DNA from: Undaria pinnatifida
Taxonomy: Eukaryota > Sar > Phaeophyceae > Laminariales > Alariaceae
Assembly (NCBI GenBank): GCA_012845835.1
Contig: JABAKD010000021.1
Coordinates: forward strand, 11,271,199-11,335,198
Direction of reading: 5' to 3'
Length of the DNA stretch: 64,000 nt
Part shown: positions 21,371 to 33,613 of the stretch, piece by piece
How the letters are laid out: every line of letters starts with the position of its first letter
How positions within the stretch are numbered: position 1 is the stretch's first letter
Notes under the pieces: model-generated
The model's input: the letters and a program-made list of their open reading frames with translations, nothing else
The model's database searches: none
Told to the model about the DNA's origin: nothing
Program-made: the position numbers and the translations under genes

Positions 21371-23154
21371 ATAATGTGATGAGAGGCGTGCGGAGGGGTA
21401 CTGATAGTCTTCTTTGTCAGCTTTTGCATGATGCCAACCGCTCCTCGCCCCCCTGACCACCAGCCCTGGTCGGGGAGACAAATGTAGAGGGTGAGATTCG
21501 TAAATGGTATTTCGGCAAATCGATCGTCTCCGTTTTGATATTTCGATATCGACTACCGCAGCAACGCAACTAATTTCATGACTGTGAACCGAGCGCAGAT
21601 CCGATCGAAGCACAGGAGGTGGATTAGATCAACGCCAGCCCTGAAGTACTCATACTACGGCATACGAGGTCTTGGCGGCTGACGCCATCCGCTCGATGCA
21701 GCGAGTTCAAGGCCTTGATACATGAGTGGCCGCCAGTTGGTGGTGAAAGGACGCATTTGGACAGACTAAAAACGAACGAGTATTGAACACTCCTGGGCGT
21801 TGCGGCACGCGGAAAACAGCGGTTCGAAATAGGCGGCGTTGAAACACAGACACCACCACTTCCGTCAGTGACCCTCAGGAATGCAGGGAACCGTACGTGC
21901 GATTGAGGACGTTGTCATGATGGTCACCGGTGGTCAGCGGAAGGGCGTACGTACGTGGACGCTGAACAAAATGGATCGAATGCCAAACCCGGCAAACCTC
22001 GTTGTAAATCAAGGAGTAGTGAGGATGATTTGCGGAACCCTCAGGCGGTACGGATACAAGTCCGTATCGGGGGGGGGTCAAAGGGAGACGCCAGTGGCCA
22101 CGGCTTGTCCAGGAGGTTGTGAGGTCAACAGCTCCTATGGTGCTGGGTTGAGCTGGTGAATGAAATTGAGTTTTTTTTGCCGCAGGTAATCCTGATCACT
22201 ATAGTGCGAAAATAATATGTATTCTAAAAAAACCATCGCACGCCAGGAGCGCTGCAATTGGCCAGCCTCTCATCATATCTCTTTTTGGCTTGAAAAGGCC
22301 CGGGACAACTGATTTTGTCTACTTTTTGTAGGTTTCAACTACATTTATTTTGTCGAATTTTGAGCCAATCAGAAGTCCTACGCTACTAATACTTCCACCA
22401 CAACCCCTACACGAACCCTACACGAACGCCACCACATATTGCCTTGTTTTCTGGAATGAGCACCCCACCACGCCACGCCACCGTACGACGACCTCGCCAC
22501 AACAATACGCGATTAAAATCGGAACGGCATCTACGCTATAATGTTGTCGGAGGGCTAAAGTAATAGTACTAATGTGCACACCTATTAGCGCCACGCACTC
22601 AGGCGGCAGATCATGTGCTTCACCCGGCGTGGATGTTGGCGACATTTTGGGTTAATCAAAAAGGACCTTCGTGTAGCTGCGTGCGAGTGGTTCCTCGAGG
22701 ATGGCCGAGGATACAAGTCAAAGTTTGAGCAGTGCGCGCACGTTTCGGTTGAAAATGGATTTTTCTAATGGGTTCGTTGGATACCATTTGTATCACCCGC
22801 AATTCTCTGTGTAAAGCTTATAATGAAAATCACCAATGAACGGTCGATACGACGTGGTCGCGCACTGATACAAGATTAAGGACGCGATATTTCTTCCCGT
22901 TCATGTACAGTGCCGCTGCGTGTTGAAATGGCAGGGACAACGAGCAATTCAAACTCAACTATATCCCGATGCTGGTTCTTTTCGTATGCCAACGTCGTTG
23001 CTACTAGGAGCTACTACTCGTACTAGTATTATAGTCTAGGTACATACTACCTGGTATAGACTACAGAAGTAGGGTAATCACACGAAAAAAACAAACAATT
23101 CACACAGCAATACATAATACCCATATCCTGAATGACAACACACAACCCGTAAAA
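21371..23154. other. no gene seen
   Basis: Unique-looking DNA with frames below 95 codons on either strand. Small direct repeat ACGAACCCTACACGAACCCT near 22410. No motif, tRNA or long repeat recognised. Confidence 0.5.
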
Positions 23155-23240
23155 CTACGCGCGATCGGAGTATCACACACAGCTTGCAAAGATGAGTTTC
23201 GACAAAATCTTCGATCTCACAGCTAGCTGGAGTGTACTTT
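23155..23240 (-). repeat. R1 repeat, 5' part, minus strand
   Basis: Reverse complement of the first module of R1, ending in AGTGTA on the plus strand. Confidence 0.8.
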
Positions 23241-23910
23241 TATTTTTTGTAACAACAATACGTAAATAATGGGCCATAGACTAGACTAGACTATATATAT
23301 ATGAAAGCTGTTGAGCTTTTGGCCAAGACGAAATGCTACGTTGTTAGGGGGGTGGATTACCCCTTTTTGGGCACTTTTTTTTTCGGTGGCTCGGTGTCAC
23401 TCGCGCGAATGACCCCCATGTCCTTTGAACTTTGCGGTCACAGTCTTTCGTGCTGTTTAAACAAACATTCTCGATGTTTTATATGAAAAGGGATGGTTAG
23501 CTACGCCGCACCGCCAGAAAAAAAAAATCGTCGAACGTGTTGTTGTCAATGAGGTCTAGACTACAGAGTCACTCGCGCGAGTATGATAGGATGAAGACCT
23601 CAAACCCGGTTAGTTAGTGGACATTAGGTGTACCACCCTCCCGCAGCCTTGATCGAGGCCGCACGCTCGCTACTACCCCCGTGTACTGCTCGCGCACAGA
23701 GAAGTAAAAGGCAAAATAATAACGCTCGAGGCGTGCGTTTTTACTTACTTGGTTTTTCAAGGGTGTATGTATCTGTTTTTTGGCTCAATCTCAAGCGGAA
23801 CAGGTGCACCTGTTTTTGGCAATTACCCTTTGTTTTACTTTGTCTGCTGCCTTCTTGATTTTCTCCTTTTTTTTGTTTCGGGAATAATTATATATAGTAG
23901 AAGATAAAAA
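23241..23910. other. no gene seen
   Basis: AT-rich DNA with a run of TA near 23290. Two frames (61 and 76 codons) look random. Confidence 0.5.
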
Positions 23911-24660
23911 TACACTACAACAGCTGTGATACGGAAGATTTCGTCGAAACTCATATTTGCAAGCTGTGTGTGATACTCCGATCGCGCGTATTACGATTTG
24001 TGTGTCCTCATTAAGGGTATAGGTCGGCGACTCCCCTTACAACTACAGTGTAGCTATCAGGGCCAACAGGGTGATGATAATCAATCTGTGTACGGAAACT
24101 ATAAAACTCGTTCTTGACGGGGAAAACATCTGACGACTGTGGAGCGCACCAGTTTAGTATTATGTGTATCCTGTAGTCGTATGACCGGTGAGGGGAGGGC
24201 GGGGTTTTAAGCGCGCGGGACGGGGGGGGAGGGGCGTACTCATTTGTTGCTTGCCTTAGTCAGTGGAACACATTACCACGCATCCCTTTCGAGACGGGGG
24301 TGAAGGGGGGGGGGGGATTTCCAACTTGCTTAGGTCTCATAAAAGTATACCGGTAGGCGCTTACCGCACGCGTGGAGCTAGGCCTAGGCGACGGCACGGG
24401 CGGCTGGCCGGCGGGGGGGGGGGGGGTGTTAATTGGAACTTGCAAGACGATGTAAAAAAATGGAAGTACACTGCATGGATGGCTCGAATGATGAAGATGT
24501 GATATCACCTATCTGTCGGGAAGTGTTTACAATTCTGGCGGACTTCAATTTTGGTGGGGCGGCGGGGGAGGGTTTGTGTGGGTGGCAGGCCGAGGGGGGG
24601 GAGGGGGGGGCGGAGGTGGATGGGAGCAAAACATTCTACCTGCGTGCTAAATAAATGCAG
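23911..24660 (+). repeat. R1 repeat plus G-rich module
   Basis: R1 (23911-24200) is followed by the G-separated modules seen after the 15.2 kb copy, including GCTAGGCCTAGGCGA and GGCGGACTTC. ACTCATTTGTTGCTTGCCTT at 24238 repeats a segment of the minisatellite insert at 20990. Confidence 0.75.
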
Positions 24661-26407
24661 ATGCCCAATAGTTCAAAGATAAGCTATGAGATGGATGGGG
24701 GCAAAACTGCATATTATGTGGTGGTGTAGTTTTTACGTTAATAATGTTAGTGGCTTTCAATTTACATCTAATATGAGTTTAGGAATGTGTTATGAGTGAT
24801 ATGATATCCGTAGAAGTTTAATCATGCTGCAACATTGTCGACAGGCAAAACCAACACAAGAGTTTTCTATCAATCTGCTTGCTTAGTAGGTTTCGAGTTA
24901 AATATGACGTACTTGGTAGGTTTCGAGTTAAATAGTGCCAATAATAGTAGTCTCTGCAGGACAAAAGTGGGTAGCCATACGCTACACTGCTGTATACTAG
25001 TATGTAGTAGTGGCAGGTAATAGATATTCTAAAAACTACAGCAGCAGTAGGTTTGTAAGCTCTACTCAGCAAGCCGTTCAAAGCTAACTTTTCAGCATTT
25101 ATTTTTGGTTTGTGTCCATCGGCATGTTTTTGTTTGTGTCGATCCTGAGATTGCAGCATATATATTCAGCGCTACAATCCGCAACTAACACTTAGTACTA
25201 CACAATGCATTGAGGCGCGTTACGCTACTATTAAAACTACTATGCTCATAGTACTACCAGTAAATCATATTAGTCTTTAACTGTCGGCAGTCGTCACGGT
25301 AGAGACACTCCGGATATTATATATTGAGGAGATGCGTCCGATTTTGAAAATGTGAAAGCACGCGCGAAGCAAAGACATCAGATACACACAGTATCCCGCC
25401 TTCCCGAGTGAAAACAGAGAAGAAGCGCCACGCCAACCTCCCGTACGAGCAAAGCCACCCCCGCATCTATTTTAGACAACGCCGCCACAACGAGAGATCC
25501 CTCTCCTCTTCTTCATTTTCCTCCTTGCCCATGACCACGCAGAGCATTACGACAGCCTTCAGGTAACAAACAAAGCTCTTATTCCAAAACCTCGCCGGCT
25601 GACATGGCCCCGTGTTGACGCTTGATGCACACCGATTTTGCATCCTGTCGACTTCGAACCTCCATTGCCACTGGGACAGCAGTGCAGTTTCTTCGTTGAT
25701 GCCGAGTCCTCTTTCGTTTTGCCTAGTAGAGGCGAAGAGGGTTTTCAACGCTCTTTTCGGTATTTTTGTTTGGTATACGCCAACTTTTACTTGACGGCAC
25801 ATTTATCAACAACAGCAGTGTGCTTCGCCTATCCCTGCCTTTTCTTTGTTGTATACGAAGTATGACGTTTTCTGCCAAATTACGACCTTCAGAATGTCTT
25901 GTTTATACTAGACTCTTGGCATTACGTTGAAGTTCAATGAATAAATGTCAAATCGGACAGCTGCAACTTAATTAATGTGTCGAAGTACTGCCCTGCCCTA
26001 CCCGAAGCATGGGCGCCGGCATGCGGAGCCCTTGTTATTACAACAGGATTGTGTAGAACACACCAACTTAGTGCTTAGGGTACTACGTACGTAACGTCTT
26101 CGCGGTCGCCTCCCATGTACGCCGAACGAAGTAACGTGAGCGTGCATACAACAAACAAACACGCGTTCCTTTAAAACGTTAGGCCTGTGTGCTGACTTGC
26201 ATTCCCCCCCCTCGTGTCCATTGTCGCAGGTGTGGCATTGCATCAACGAATCGCCTTCCTGTATTTGCAATGTATCTCTGTCTGTCTCAATAGTTCATTA
26301 CCTCAGCGTTCGTCCCAGTAGGAAGCACCGGCAAGGTCGCTGGTAGTGCTGGATGTAGATGGCCGGAAATACCAGTTTAGTATCAAGAGCACACATCCGC
26401 TTCATAG
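24661..26407. other. no gene seen; R2 tail fragment at 25900-26035
   Basis: Weak frames only. A short duplication (ACTTGGTAGGTTTCGAGTTA and a copy 27 bp upstream) lies at 24880-24935. The R2 tail fragment contains CTGCCCTGCCCTACCCG and GCATGGG(C)GCCGGCATGC. Confidence 0.5.
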
Positions 26408-26700
26408 TCGCGCGATCGGAGTATCACACACAGCTTGCAAAGATGAGTTTCGACGAAATCTTCGATCTCACAGCTGGAGTGTATTTTAATTTTTATAATA
26501 GTAGCTATTAATACCTGGTCGTATGCTATTTGGCACGCAATGTAAGTCCTAATGTATACTATAAAAAAAAACATACACACTCCAGCTGTGAGAGGTCGAA
26601 GGTCTTGTCGAAACTCATCTTTGCAAGCTGTGTGTGATACTCCGATCGCGCGTATTACGGGGTGTGTGTCCTCATTATTAAGGATATAGTCTAGACTAGG
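26408..26700. repeat. inverted pair of R1 ends
   Basis: R1 first module in minus orientation (26408-26494) and again in plus orientation (26573-26700), start to start, with about 80 bp between. The plus copy continues into the GTCGGCGA word. A similar start-to-start pair is at 45640-46270. Confidence 0.85.
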
Positions 26701-27049
26701 TCGGCGATGTATATCTAGCGACACTACTACGATGGTATTTCGCCAACTTTCCATACAAATCACGAAAACAGTCGTCATGGTATTGCTGTGTCGAATGTTC
26801 TATCATACCGGTACCTGGTACGGCCATGTCCAACTACCCTATCGCTACATGGTAATACGCCGTAAACCGTAAACCTATACTATATAGATAGGTCAAATAA
26901 ATACGACCGTCCCAAGAGGTTATATTCTACCAGGTGTTAGTCTGCTTATCGCACACGTGGTAGATAGATAGCCAGTGGTTGTTCGATTGTACGGCGGGTG
27001 TGCCCAAACGGTTTAAGGTACCCAATGGTTGTCTGTAGCTCAGGTGACA

Positions 27050-29296
27050 CCATCGTATATTATAGTCATCTGTACAGAGGTTTTTCGAAGACTACGTCAG
27101 CCAACTCGGAGGGCGTATCCGAGTGAAGATGATCAGTTTGGCTTCTACAAACATCCGAGAAAGGGGATGGATGTGGAAGGGCAGAGGACGTTTAACTCGC
27201 AGTACATCAAGGACGAGGAAGGACGATTGCTGTGGGATAATTGTGGGATAATGCCCTAATCCGGGAGCCGCGGGTGAGGTGGTTCCTTTTTTTTTTTAAT
27301 TGCTTAACACCAAGTGGCCGACCCTTGGTCCGAGCATTGTGGACGAGCTCAAGCAGTGGCCCCCGTGCAGACCACTGGACGATGTCCCGTCAAGGTACGA
27401 AGTAGATGAGGCGATCCGTGCGCTGGCGAACCGAAATGCGGTAGGGCTCGACGGTCTCCCGGTCGAGCTCCTGAAAGTCTTGGTCCACGAAGAAGAATTG
27501 GACACGCTCGGAAAGTTCCACCATATCATTGTCGCTGTGTGGAGGGGGGGTGGTGTGCCGCAACAATAGAACAATGCAACGATTAAGGTGCTCGATAAAA
27601 AGAAAGGTCGGACGGAGTGTGGCAACTATCGTGGCATCTCCTTCGTGGCTCACGCAGGCAAAGTACTCCTCAAAGTCGTCGCGGGTCGCCTTAGTGACTA
27701 CTGCGAACGTGAGAACATTTTGCCGGAGGAACAGTGTGGGTTCATACCCCAACGCTTGACGATTGACATGATGTTTGTATCACAACGACTGCAGGAACTG
27801 ACGCGGAAGAAGGACGCCCCCTTGTACTTGTGATTTATCGATCTCACCAAAGTATATGACTCCATCGACCGAACCCTTCTGTGGGGTGTCCTTGCTTGTT
27901 TTGGCGTGCCACCGAGAATGCTCGCCGTCATCCGCTAATTCCACGACGGCACGCAAGCATGCGTGCCGTTGGATGATGGAGAGTGCTCGGATAAGTTCGA
28001 CGTGGGGCAAGGTCTCAGGCATAGGTGCGTGCTCGCGCCACTGCTGTTCAACAAGTACTGCGTGTGTTCGAGAAACGCTTCTTCTCTGATACAGCCATCA
28101 CGAACAACATGGTGCATCTCCAATGAAAGAAGGAGAAAGGGGGGAAGAAGGGCACATCACGCACAGCCAAAGTTGACGGGGGGGGGGGGGAGGAGGTGGA
28201 GGAGGTGCAGAGGTTGTGGGGTATGCTGTACGCTGACGATGCGGGCATCGTGTCGCGATCATCAGAAGGGTCGGAGAGGATGATGACGGTGATCGTGACT
28301 GCGTGCTCGGCATTCCGGCTTACGGTATCCGAGGCGAAAACAGAGATCATGTGCCTGCAGATCAAAGGTGCGGGGAAGGCGTCGTTCACCATCAATGCAG
28401 CCGGTCAGGTATACAAACAAACAATCGAGTTTGTTTACTCGGGCGGGGCTATCAGCGCAGACAGAGAACTCTGCATCGATATAACGCGGCGTCTTCAGAG
28501 GGCCTGGGCGTGCTTCCAGCGGTACAAGATGGAAATATATGATCGCCCGGGTGTGTGCTTACGGTTCAAGGTGCGGTTGCTGCAAGCCGAGATGATCGAG
28601 ACACTACTCTACCGCCGTCGCATGACGCGGAGCCCGAACAAGCCTGGCTATGACCGGCTACGACGGGTTCACCACTCCGTGGTCCTCCGATGCCTCGGAT
28701 GGCGGAATCGAAAGCGCCACGACCACACCCTGTCGCACGCCGACGCGTTTGCCAGGACAGCTTCCGAGAGCATAGAGGCGATAGTGCGCAAACGGAGGAT
28801 ATTGTTTGCGGGACTCGTATTACGTACGGGGGAGGAGCGTCTGCCACAGGGGTGATGTTTGGGGAGCTTGCTGTGGGTAAGGGCTACTCACGGGGGCAAG
28901 AGAAGGACTGGATGGTGCACCTGAAGGAGGATATCTCGATATTTGGAAATAAGTTCGAAGGGTGTAAAAAGCTGCACAGAAGGCCGGCATGTGGTTTCGA
29001 CGGGAAGAGGAGAGAGCAGAGTCATTAATGCGGAAATGGCATGGCGCGGAGAGATGGAAAGCTGCAGAGCGACACGCAAAGGCCGCGGCTGCGCCATCCA
29101 CCGTCGGTGCATCTCTAAGCGACCGGGGGAAGGGGGGCGCGGGGGAGGGGCGGGGGGGGAGGGAGGGAGGGAGGGGGGCGCGGGGAAGGGGCGGGGGGGA
29201 GGGAGGGAGAGAGGGGGGAAGGGGGGGCGTCTTGCCCGAGAGATTGAAGTCTGAGTCTGGCCATCACCGTGTTGAAGTTTGGGGGCTTTCCAACTT
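27050..29296 (+). mobile_element. 5'-truncated L1/jockey-type LINE
   Basis: Carries the end of a retrotransposon ORF2, a 3' region with a G-rich tract (29110-29230) and a stretch shared with 61.65 and 63.42 kb. It starts inside ORF2 (EDDQFGFYKH near 27140), so the endonuclease domain is missing. Its 3' border is at about 29296, where R2 begins. Confidence 0.85.
27120..29030 (+). pseudogene. LINE reverse transcriptase, interrupted
   Basis: Non-LTR reverse transcriptase blocks appear in order: VGLDGLPVELLK (27440), [21 protein letters not shown] (27600), EEQCGF-PQR (27730), [16 protein letters not shown] (27835), a QGLR-and-LAPLLFN block (28010-28050), LWGMLYADDAGIVS with the YADD catalytic loop (about 28228), and a long C-terminal part ending near RWFRR-like remnants. 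This enzyme copies LINE RNA into a nicked target. In-frame stops at about 27567 (TAG), 27831 (TGA) and 27937 (TAA), plus several frameshifts and a G run at 28179-28190, make the copy inactive. Sequences 61.2 and 62.4 kb are paralogues. Confidence 0.85.
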
Positions 29297-29304
29297 TGTG
29301 TATG

Positions 29305-30115
29305 AATCCCGGCCAATGGGCGATCAGACAAAAATTACATGTTTTTGTATTCGTCCAAAAAAAACTCGAGCCTGAAATTTTTGACTGTCAAAATCGTACG
29401 CTCTGTCGTCGCGTACTACTGTATCTACAAGGAGCGAGTGATTTACAGCTAGCAACAGAGAGTAGCAATGCAACAGCATTCGAGGATTTGAATGACGAGG
29501 CAGCGATACAACCGTCTTTCGCGCCTGGAACACCGTCAGCACGTCTCTCCACTATCAGACTACACACGCAGACAGTCGAGGCTCGGATCTAGATGATATT
29601 ATCATGCATGGTATGTTTCACAAGCTGGTTCAGTGCGCGCCCCTCAGTGGCTACGAAGAGAACACGCAGCAGACATGGTCAGTCATCTTGCTGGCCCCGG
29701 ATGCTTGATTGAGTAAAAACTTCAAAATAAGCGCACGCGACAAGTTTCATCGTCCGACGAAAGGGTCGGTCGGCGTGTGATCGGATTTATCCAATCGAAA
29801 TCTGATAGAAGCTCGGAATCGGATTTACTTGAGAAATGGTAGCTATTAATTAATAGTAATAATAGTAATAGTAGTCCATTGTTAGTCTATACCGAACTCT
29901 TGGCATTGCCTTACATATTGTACGCGTAGACTATATTTGTGTATGTGGCAACGTTTGTTACTCTTTCAAATATTGAATCGAACGTTTCGAAGTGCTGCCC
30001 TGCCTCACCCGATTTTTTACTCTTTCAAATATTGAATCGAACATTTCGAAGTGCTGCCTGCCTCACCCGAAGCATGGGTGCCGGCGAATGCCGCGACCCA
30101 TTCGGAGCCCTTGTA
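29305..30115 (+). repeat. R2 repeat, copy 2
   Basis: Matches 18715-19640 without the embedded R1. The tail (AAATATTGAATCGAAC... CTGCC) is locally duplicated, 29968-30000 and 30022-30055. Confidence 0.75.
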
Positions 30116-30122
30116 AAAACAA

Positions 30123-30586
30123 AAATACACTCCAGCGCTGTGAGATCGACTATTAGACTAGACTAGAATCTGATGTCGAAACTCATATTTGCAAGCTGTG
30201 TGTGATACTCCGATCGCGCGTAGTACTGGGTGTGTATCCACATTGAGGATGGAGGTCGGTGACTCCCCTTAGAACTACAGTGTAGCTTGTACGAGGGTCA
30301 ACCGTAGGGTAATGTTGATCAATCTGTACGCGGACAATATAAAACCCGTTTTTGAGGGGGACAAAATCTGACAGCAGCTGTGTGTGGAATGCGTCAGTAT
30401 ATTTTCTGTACGATATCCTATTAGACTATACATGAGGGGAGGGGCGCGGGCATGGGGGGAACAGGTCGCATAAATTAATAGGAGCTCTTACTGCACGTGT
30501 AGCGCTAGTAGGTGATGGTAGGGGCGGCGGGGACGGGGGGTGGGGGTCAACAGGGTGATGTTAATCAATCTGCGTGCGGAAACTAT
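30123..30586 (+). repeat. R1 repeat plus short G-rich module and second R1 piece
   Basis: R1 runs 30123-30430 with a small insertion after GAGATCGA. A shortened G-rich module follows, and then a second R1 internal piece, CAACAGGGTGATG to AACTATAAAA, at 30548-30590, which is the target of the TIR element. Confidence 0.75.
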
Positions 30587-30590
30587 AAAA

Positions 30591-30865
30591 GACTGATTCT
30601 GCGATAGCCCCCCCCCAAAAAAAAAACCCAGTGATTTCTTCAACGAACGTTTCGTGGCTGCTCAATACGAGGAGGAATGCTATGTAAAGCATATCTTGAC
30701 AAATTTTCGTGTTCGCGAAGGACTACTACTACTACCGACCGATGACGTTGGGGTGGCAAGAAGAGGCACCGCGTACTTCGGGAGATTCGGCCGTATGTAT
30801 GCTGGTTTCGAAACCGGCGATTTCGTTACAGAAAGTTTGGGGCGCCGACCACCGTGAAACGACTC
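30591..30865 (+). mobile_element. TIR element, 275 bp (copy 1)
   Basis: Starts GACTGATTCTGCGATAGC and ends with the inverted match (reverse complement GAGTCGTTTCACGGTGG). It interrupts R1 exactly between AACTATAAAA and AAAATTGTTCTTGAGGGGG, giving a 4-bp AAAA duplication (30587-30590, 30866-30869). The full length aligns, in opposite orientation, to 63054-63300. It contains a 67-codon frame (30654-30857) ending GFETGDFVTESLG; the N-terminal quarter of the conserved frame is shifted here. Confidence 0.8.
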
Positions 30866-30969
30866 AAAATTGTTCTTGAGGGGGACAAAATCTGACAGCT
30901 AGCTGTGGAATGCACCACCAAGTTAGCATGTATATCCTGCACGTACTCGCATGGCCGGTGGAAAAGTGT
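30866..30969 (+). repeat. R1 remainder after TIR insertion
   Basis: Continues GGGGGACAAAATCTGACAGC to a degraded GAATGCACCA and CCTGCA word. Confidence 0.7.
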
Positions 30970-30984
30970 AAAGCTGCTTCCGGG

Positions 30985-31125
30985 GCTCTCAGTTGCTATC
31001 CGGGGCTCTGTGGACATGATACAGCTCCTTCTCTACTTCGGCTAAGCAAGAAAGTGAGTACTCACCGAGGACCTGCTCAATCTAGGCAGACCTGCAGGGG
31101 ACACTCTGTGCCCCCGCCTTTTACC
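30985..31125 (+). repeat. LTR fragment, 3' terminal part
   Basis: Shares GCTATCC(C/G)GGGCTCT, AAGTGAGTACTC, CCGAGGACCTGCTCAAT and GCAGACCTGCAGGGG with the LTRs at 49.7 and 53.9 kb. Only the last 140 bp of the LTR is present. Confidence 0.8.
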
Positions 31126-31342
31126 CTTACATATGTGTAATCGTTGTGTCCCCGACCTATAGTCTAGTGATACCTTCTTGCTGCTGCGTGTGGCCGCGAG
31201 GCTTAGGCGTGGCGGTAGAGCTAGGTCGTTCGTGGTGCGTTGGGCATGGTCACCTACGATTCGCGCGTCTTTTTAGGCAGCAGCGGCGGAGCAGCAATGG
31301 TTAATCGGGGTGCTCGTGCACGGAGGCAGGCGCCACCACGAG
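31126..31342. other. no feature seen
   Basis: Unique-looking sequence between the LTR fragment and the foldback. Confidence 0.5.
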
Positions 31343-33613
31343 CCACACTACGGCGCAGTCTCGGTTTGAGTGGAGGGAACTGCGCCGGCAGGAGGCTGGA
31401 TTCGACGACGGAGGAGGACGGCGACTGAACGCCGACGGGTGGACTAGAGACGGATTGAACTCTCCCTGAACGAGAACTTTTTCAGATCAGCACCGCAAGC
31501 TGCGAGGAGCATTTCGTTTTCGGGACGGGGGAGAGCGGGAACCGATTCGAATTGAGCGTCAACGACGAGAGCACGTGCGGATGAGCGGGCCACCATCGTC
31601 ACGAGAGCAGCGATCGTCTTTATTCAGGGATTTTTTTTGCGAGGCAGTGGTACAACATGTTACTTACGTCAATGATTTCTGTAAGAGTTGGTAAAGTTGC
31701 ATACTCTTCATGGGGAACGCCCCCCCCCCATTTTCATGTTTCAGGCACGGGCGTCGTAGCTGCGCTGCAACCGGTCAGATAATCCGGGACGATGGGGCGA
31801 TCATTGATATTTGTATGGGGTGGTTTTTGGTTCGATTGCTCTTTCCTCACTGCATGCCTGCGGGTGGTCACTCTAGCAGCACTATAGACAGCAGGCGCTT
31901 TCGTCTGTGCTCACGATTACCGTGCGGTTCGTCCGGTGCAGGCAGCCCAACCGCCGTAGTTTGTAGCCGCGAGTTGGCTAGTTGTGGGAACGGGCGAACT
32001 CAATGCCGTGGATGAGTGGATACCCGCGGCCATGTGAGTTCAGTTCGCACATTGGATCATTTCACTTGTGCGCATTCTTCATATCGTGCGTTTTTAGGCG
32101 GGAAAGCGTAGTATTTCCCGGGTGGATTTTGATTCCATTTGATTGTTCGGATCTTCCTAGGGCTCCAGTACCTTGACCACGGACTCTTCTAGATGTTTGA
32201 CAAGAGTCAATGTGAGACAACAACAACAACAACCTTCAAAATTGTAATATTCTAATATTCTATTCTTGATGTGCTTGTCACATACTGGTAGTCTAGATTG
32301 CCAGCCATAGTGTTGTTGTTGTTGTCTCACATTAACTCTTGTCAAACATCTAGAGTCCGTGGTCACACAAAGGTGCTGGAGCCCTAGGAAGATCCGAACA
32401 ATCAAATGGAATCAAAATCCATCCGGGAAATACTACGCTTTCCCGCCTAAAAACGCACGTCGTACGATGTGTGTGTGTGTGTGTTCTTCACATTAAACCG
32501 TTCTTCTACTCGTCGACATCCAGCACACCCAGTGTCCGTACTGATTCTTCACCCTAGAAAGATCAGCTCTGTGGTCACAAGCTACGACACAGAGATAATG
32601 CATCGTAATGCATTCGACAACGCAATGTCATGCCCTAGTAGTACTGGGTACGACAGGCACAACATACATACGTCAGCAACAGAAATACATTGGAAGAGAG
32701 AAATACGAAATAAACAAAAACAAAAACAAAAACAAAAACAAAAAAACAAAAACAAAATAAGAAAACAAATAAAAACAAAGATAAAAACGATACGAAGAAT
32801 GCACACTAGTGAAATGATCCAATGTGCGAACTGAACTCACATGGCCGCGGGTATCCACTCATCCACGGCATAGAGTTCCCCCGTTCCCACAACTAACCAA
32901 CTCGCGGCTACAAACTACAGCGGTTGGTCTGCCTGCATCGGACGAACCACACGGTAATCGTGAGCACAGACGAACGCGCCTGCTGTCTGTAGTGCTGCTA
33001 GAGTGACCACCCGCAGGCATGCAGTGAGGAAAGAGCAATCGAACCAAAAACACCCCATACAAATATCAATGATCGCCCCGTCTTCCCGGATTATCTGACC
33101 GGTTGCAGCGCAGCTACGACACCCGTGCCTGAAACTTGAAAATTGGAGGGGGTCGTTCCCCATGAAGGGTATGCAACTTTACCAACTCTACAAAAATCAG
33201 TGACGTAACATGTTGTACTACTGCCTCGCAAAAAAAATCCCTGAATAAAGACGATCGCTGCTCTCGTGATGATGGTGTGCGTGCGGGTCGTGGGTCTCCA
33301 TGTGCCATCTTCCTGCTGTGGTTCTCCACGGCCGCCTCATTGCCTTAGCTCACTCGGCCCGCTCATTCACACGTGCTCTCGTTGACACTCAATTCCAGTC
33401 GGTTCCCGCTCCCGCTCCCCCCCGTCCAAAAAAACAAAATGCCCCTCGTAGCTTGCGGTGCTGATATGAAAAATAAAAGTTCTCGTTCAGGGAGAGTTCA
33501 ATCCGTCTCTTGCCTACCCGTCGACGTTCAGTCGCCCTCCTCCTTCGTCGTTAAATCCGGTCTTCTGCCGGCGCAGTTCCCTCTACTCAAACCAAGACTG
33601 CGTCGTAGTGTGG
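31343..33613. mobile_element. large inverted repeat (foldback), about 0.9-kb arms
   Basis: The left arm 31343-32232 and right arm 32311-33613 are reverse complements at high identity, from CCACACTACG at the outer ends to (AAC)n/(GTT)n next to GTCTCACATT at the inner ends. About 80 bp separate them. The right arm is longer because it carries an insertion of about 325 bp (32461-32787) with (GT)n at one end and an A-rich (AAAAAC)n tail at the other. The arms hold open frames of about 100 codons but no known domain. A partial third copy of the inner right arm is at 45120-45335. No target duplication was clear. Confidence 0.8.
32461..32787 (+). mobile_element. A-rich-tailed insertion in the foldback arm
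   Basis: The left arm lacks these bases, so they arrived after the arms formed. The segment begins with (GT)n (32470-32490) and contains ACACCCAGTGTCCGTACTGA, also seen at 16549. It ends in repeated AAAAAC (32715-32780), as expected of a retroposed sequence inserted in plus orientation. Confidence 0.55.

Noticed and set aside
29005..29331. Pro-rich minus and Gly-rich plus ORFs (also 61415-61708 and 63088-63482)
   Set aside because: All lie over the G-rich tract in the LINE 3' region and are shadows of it.
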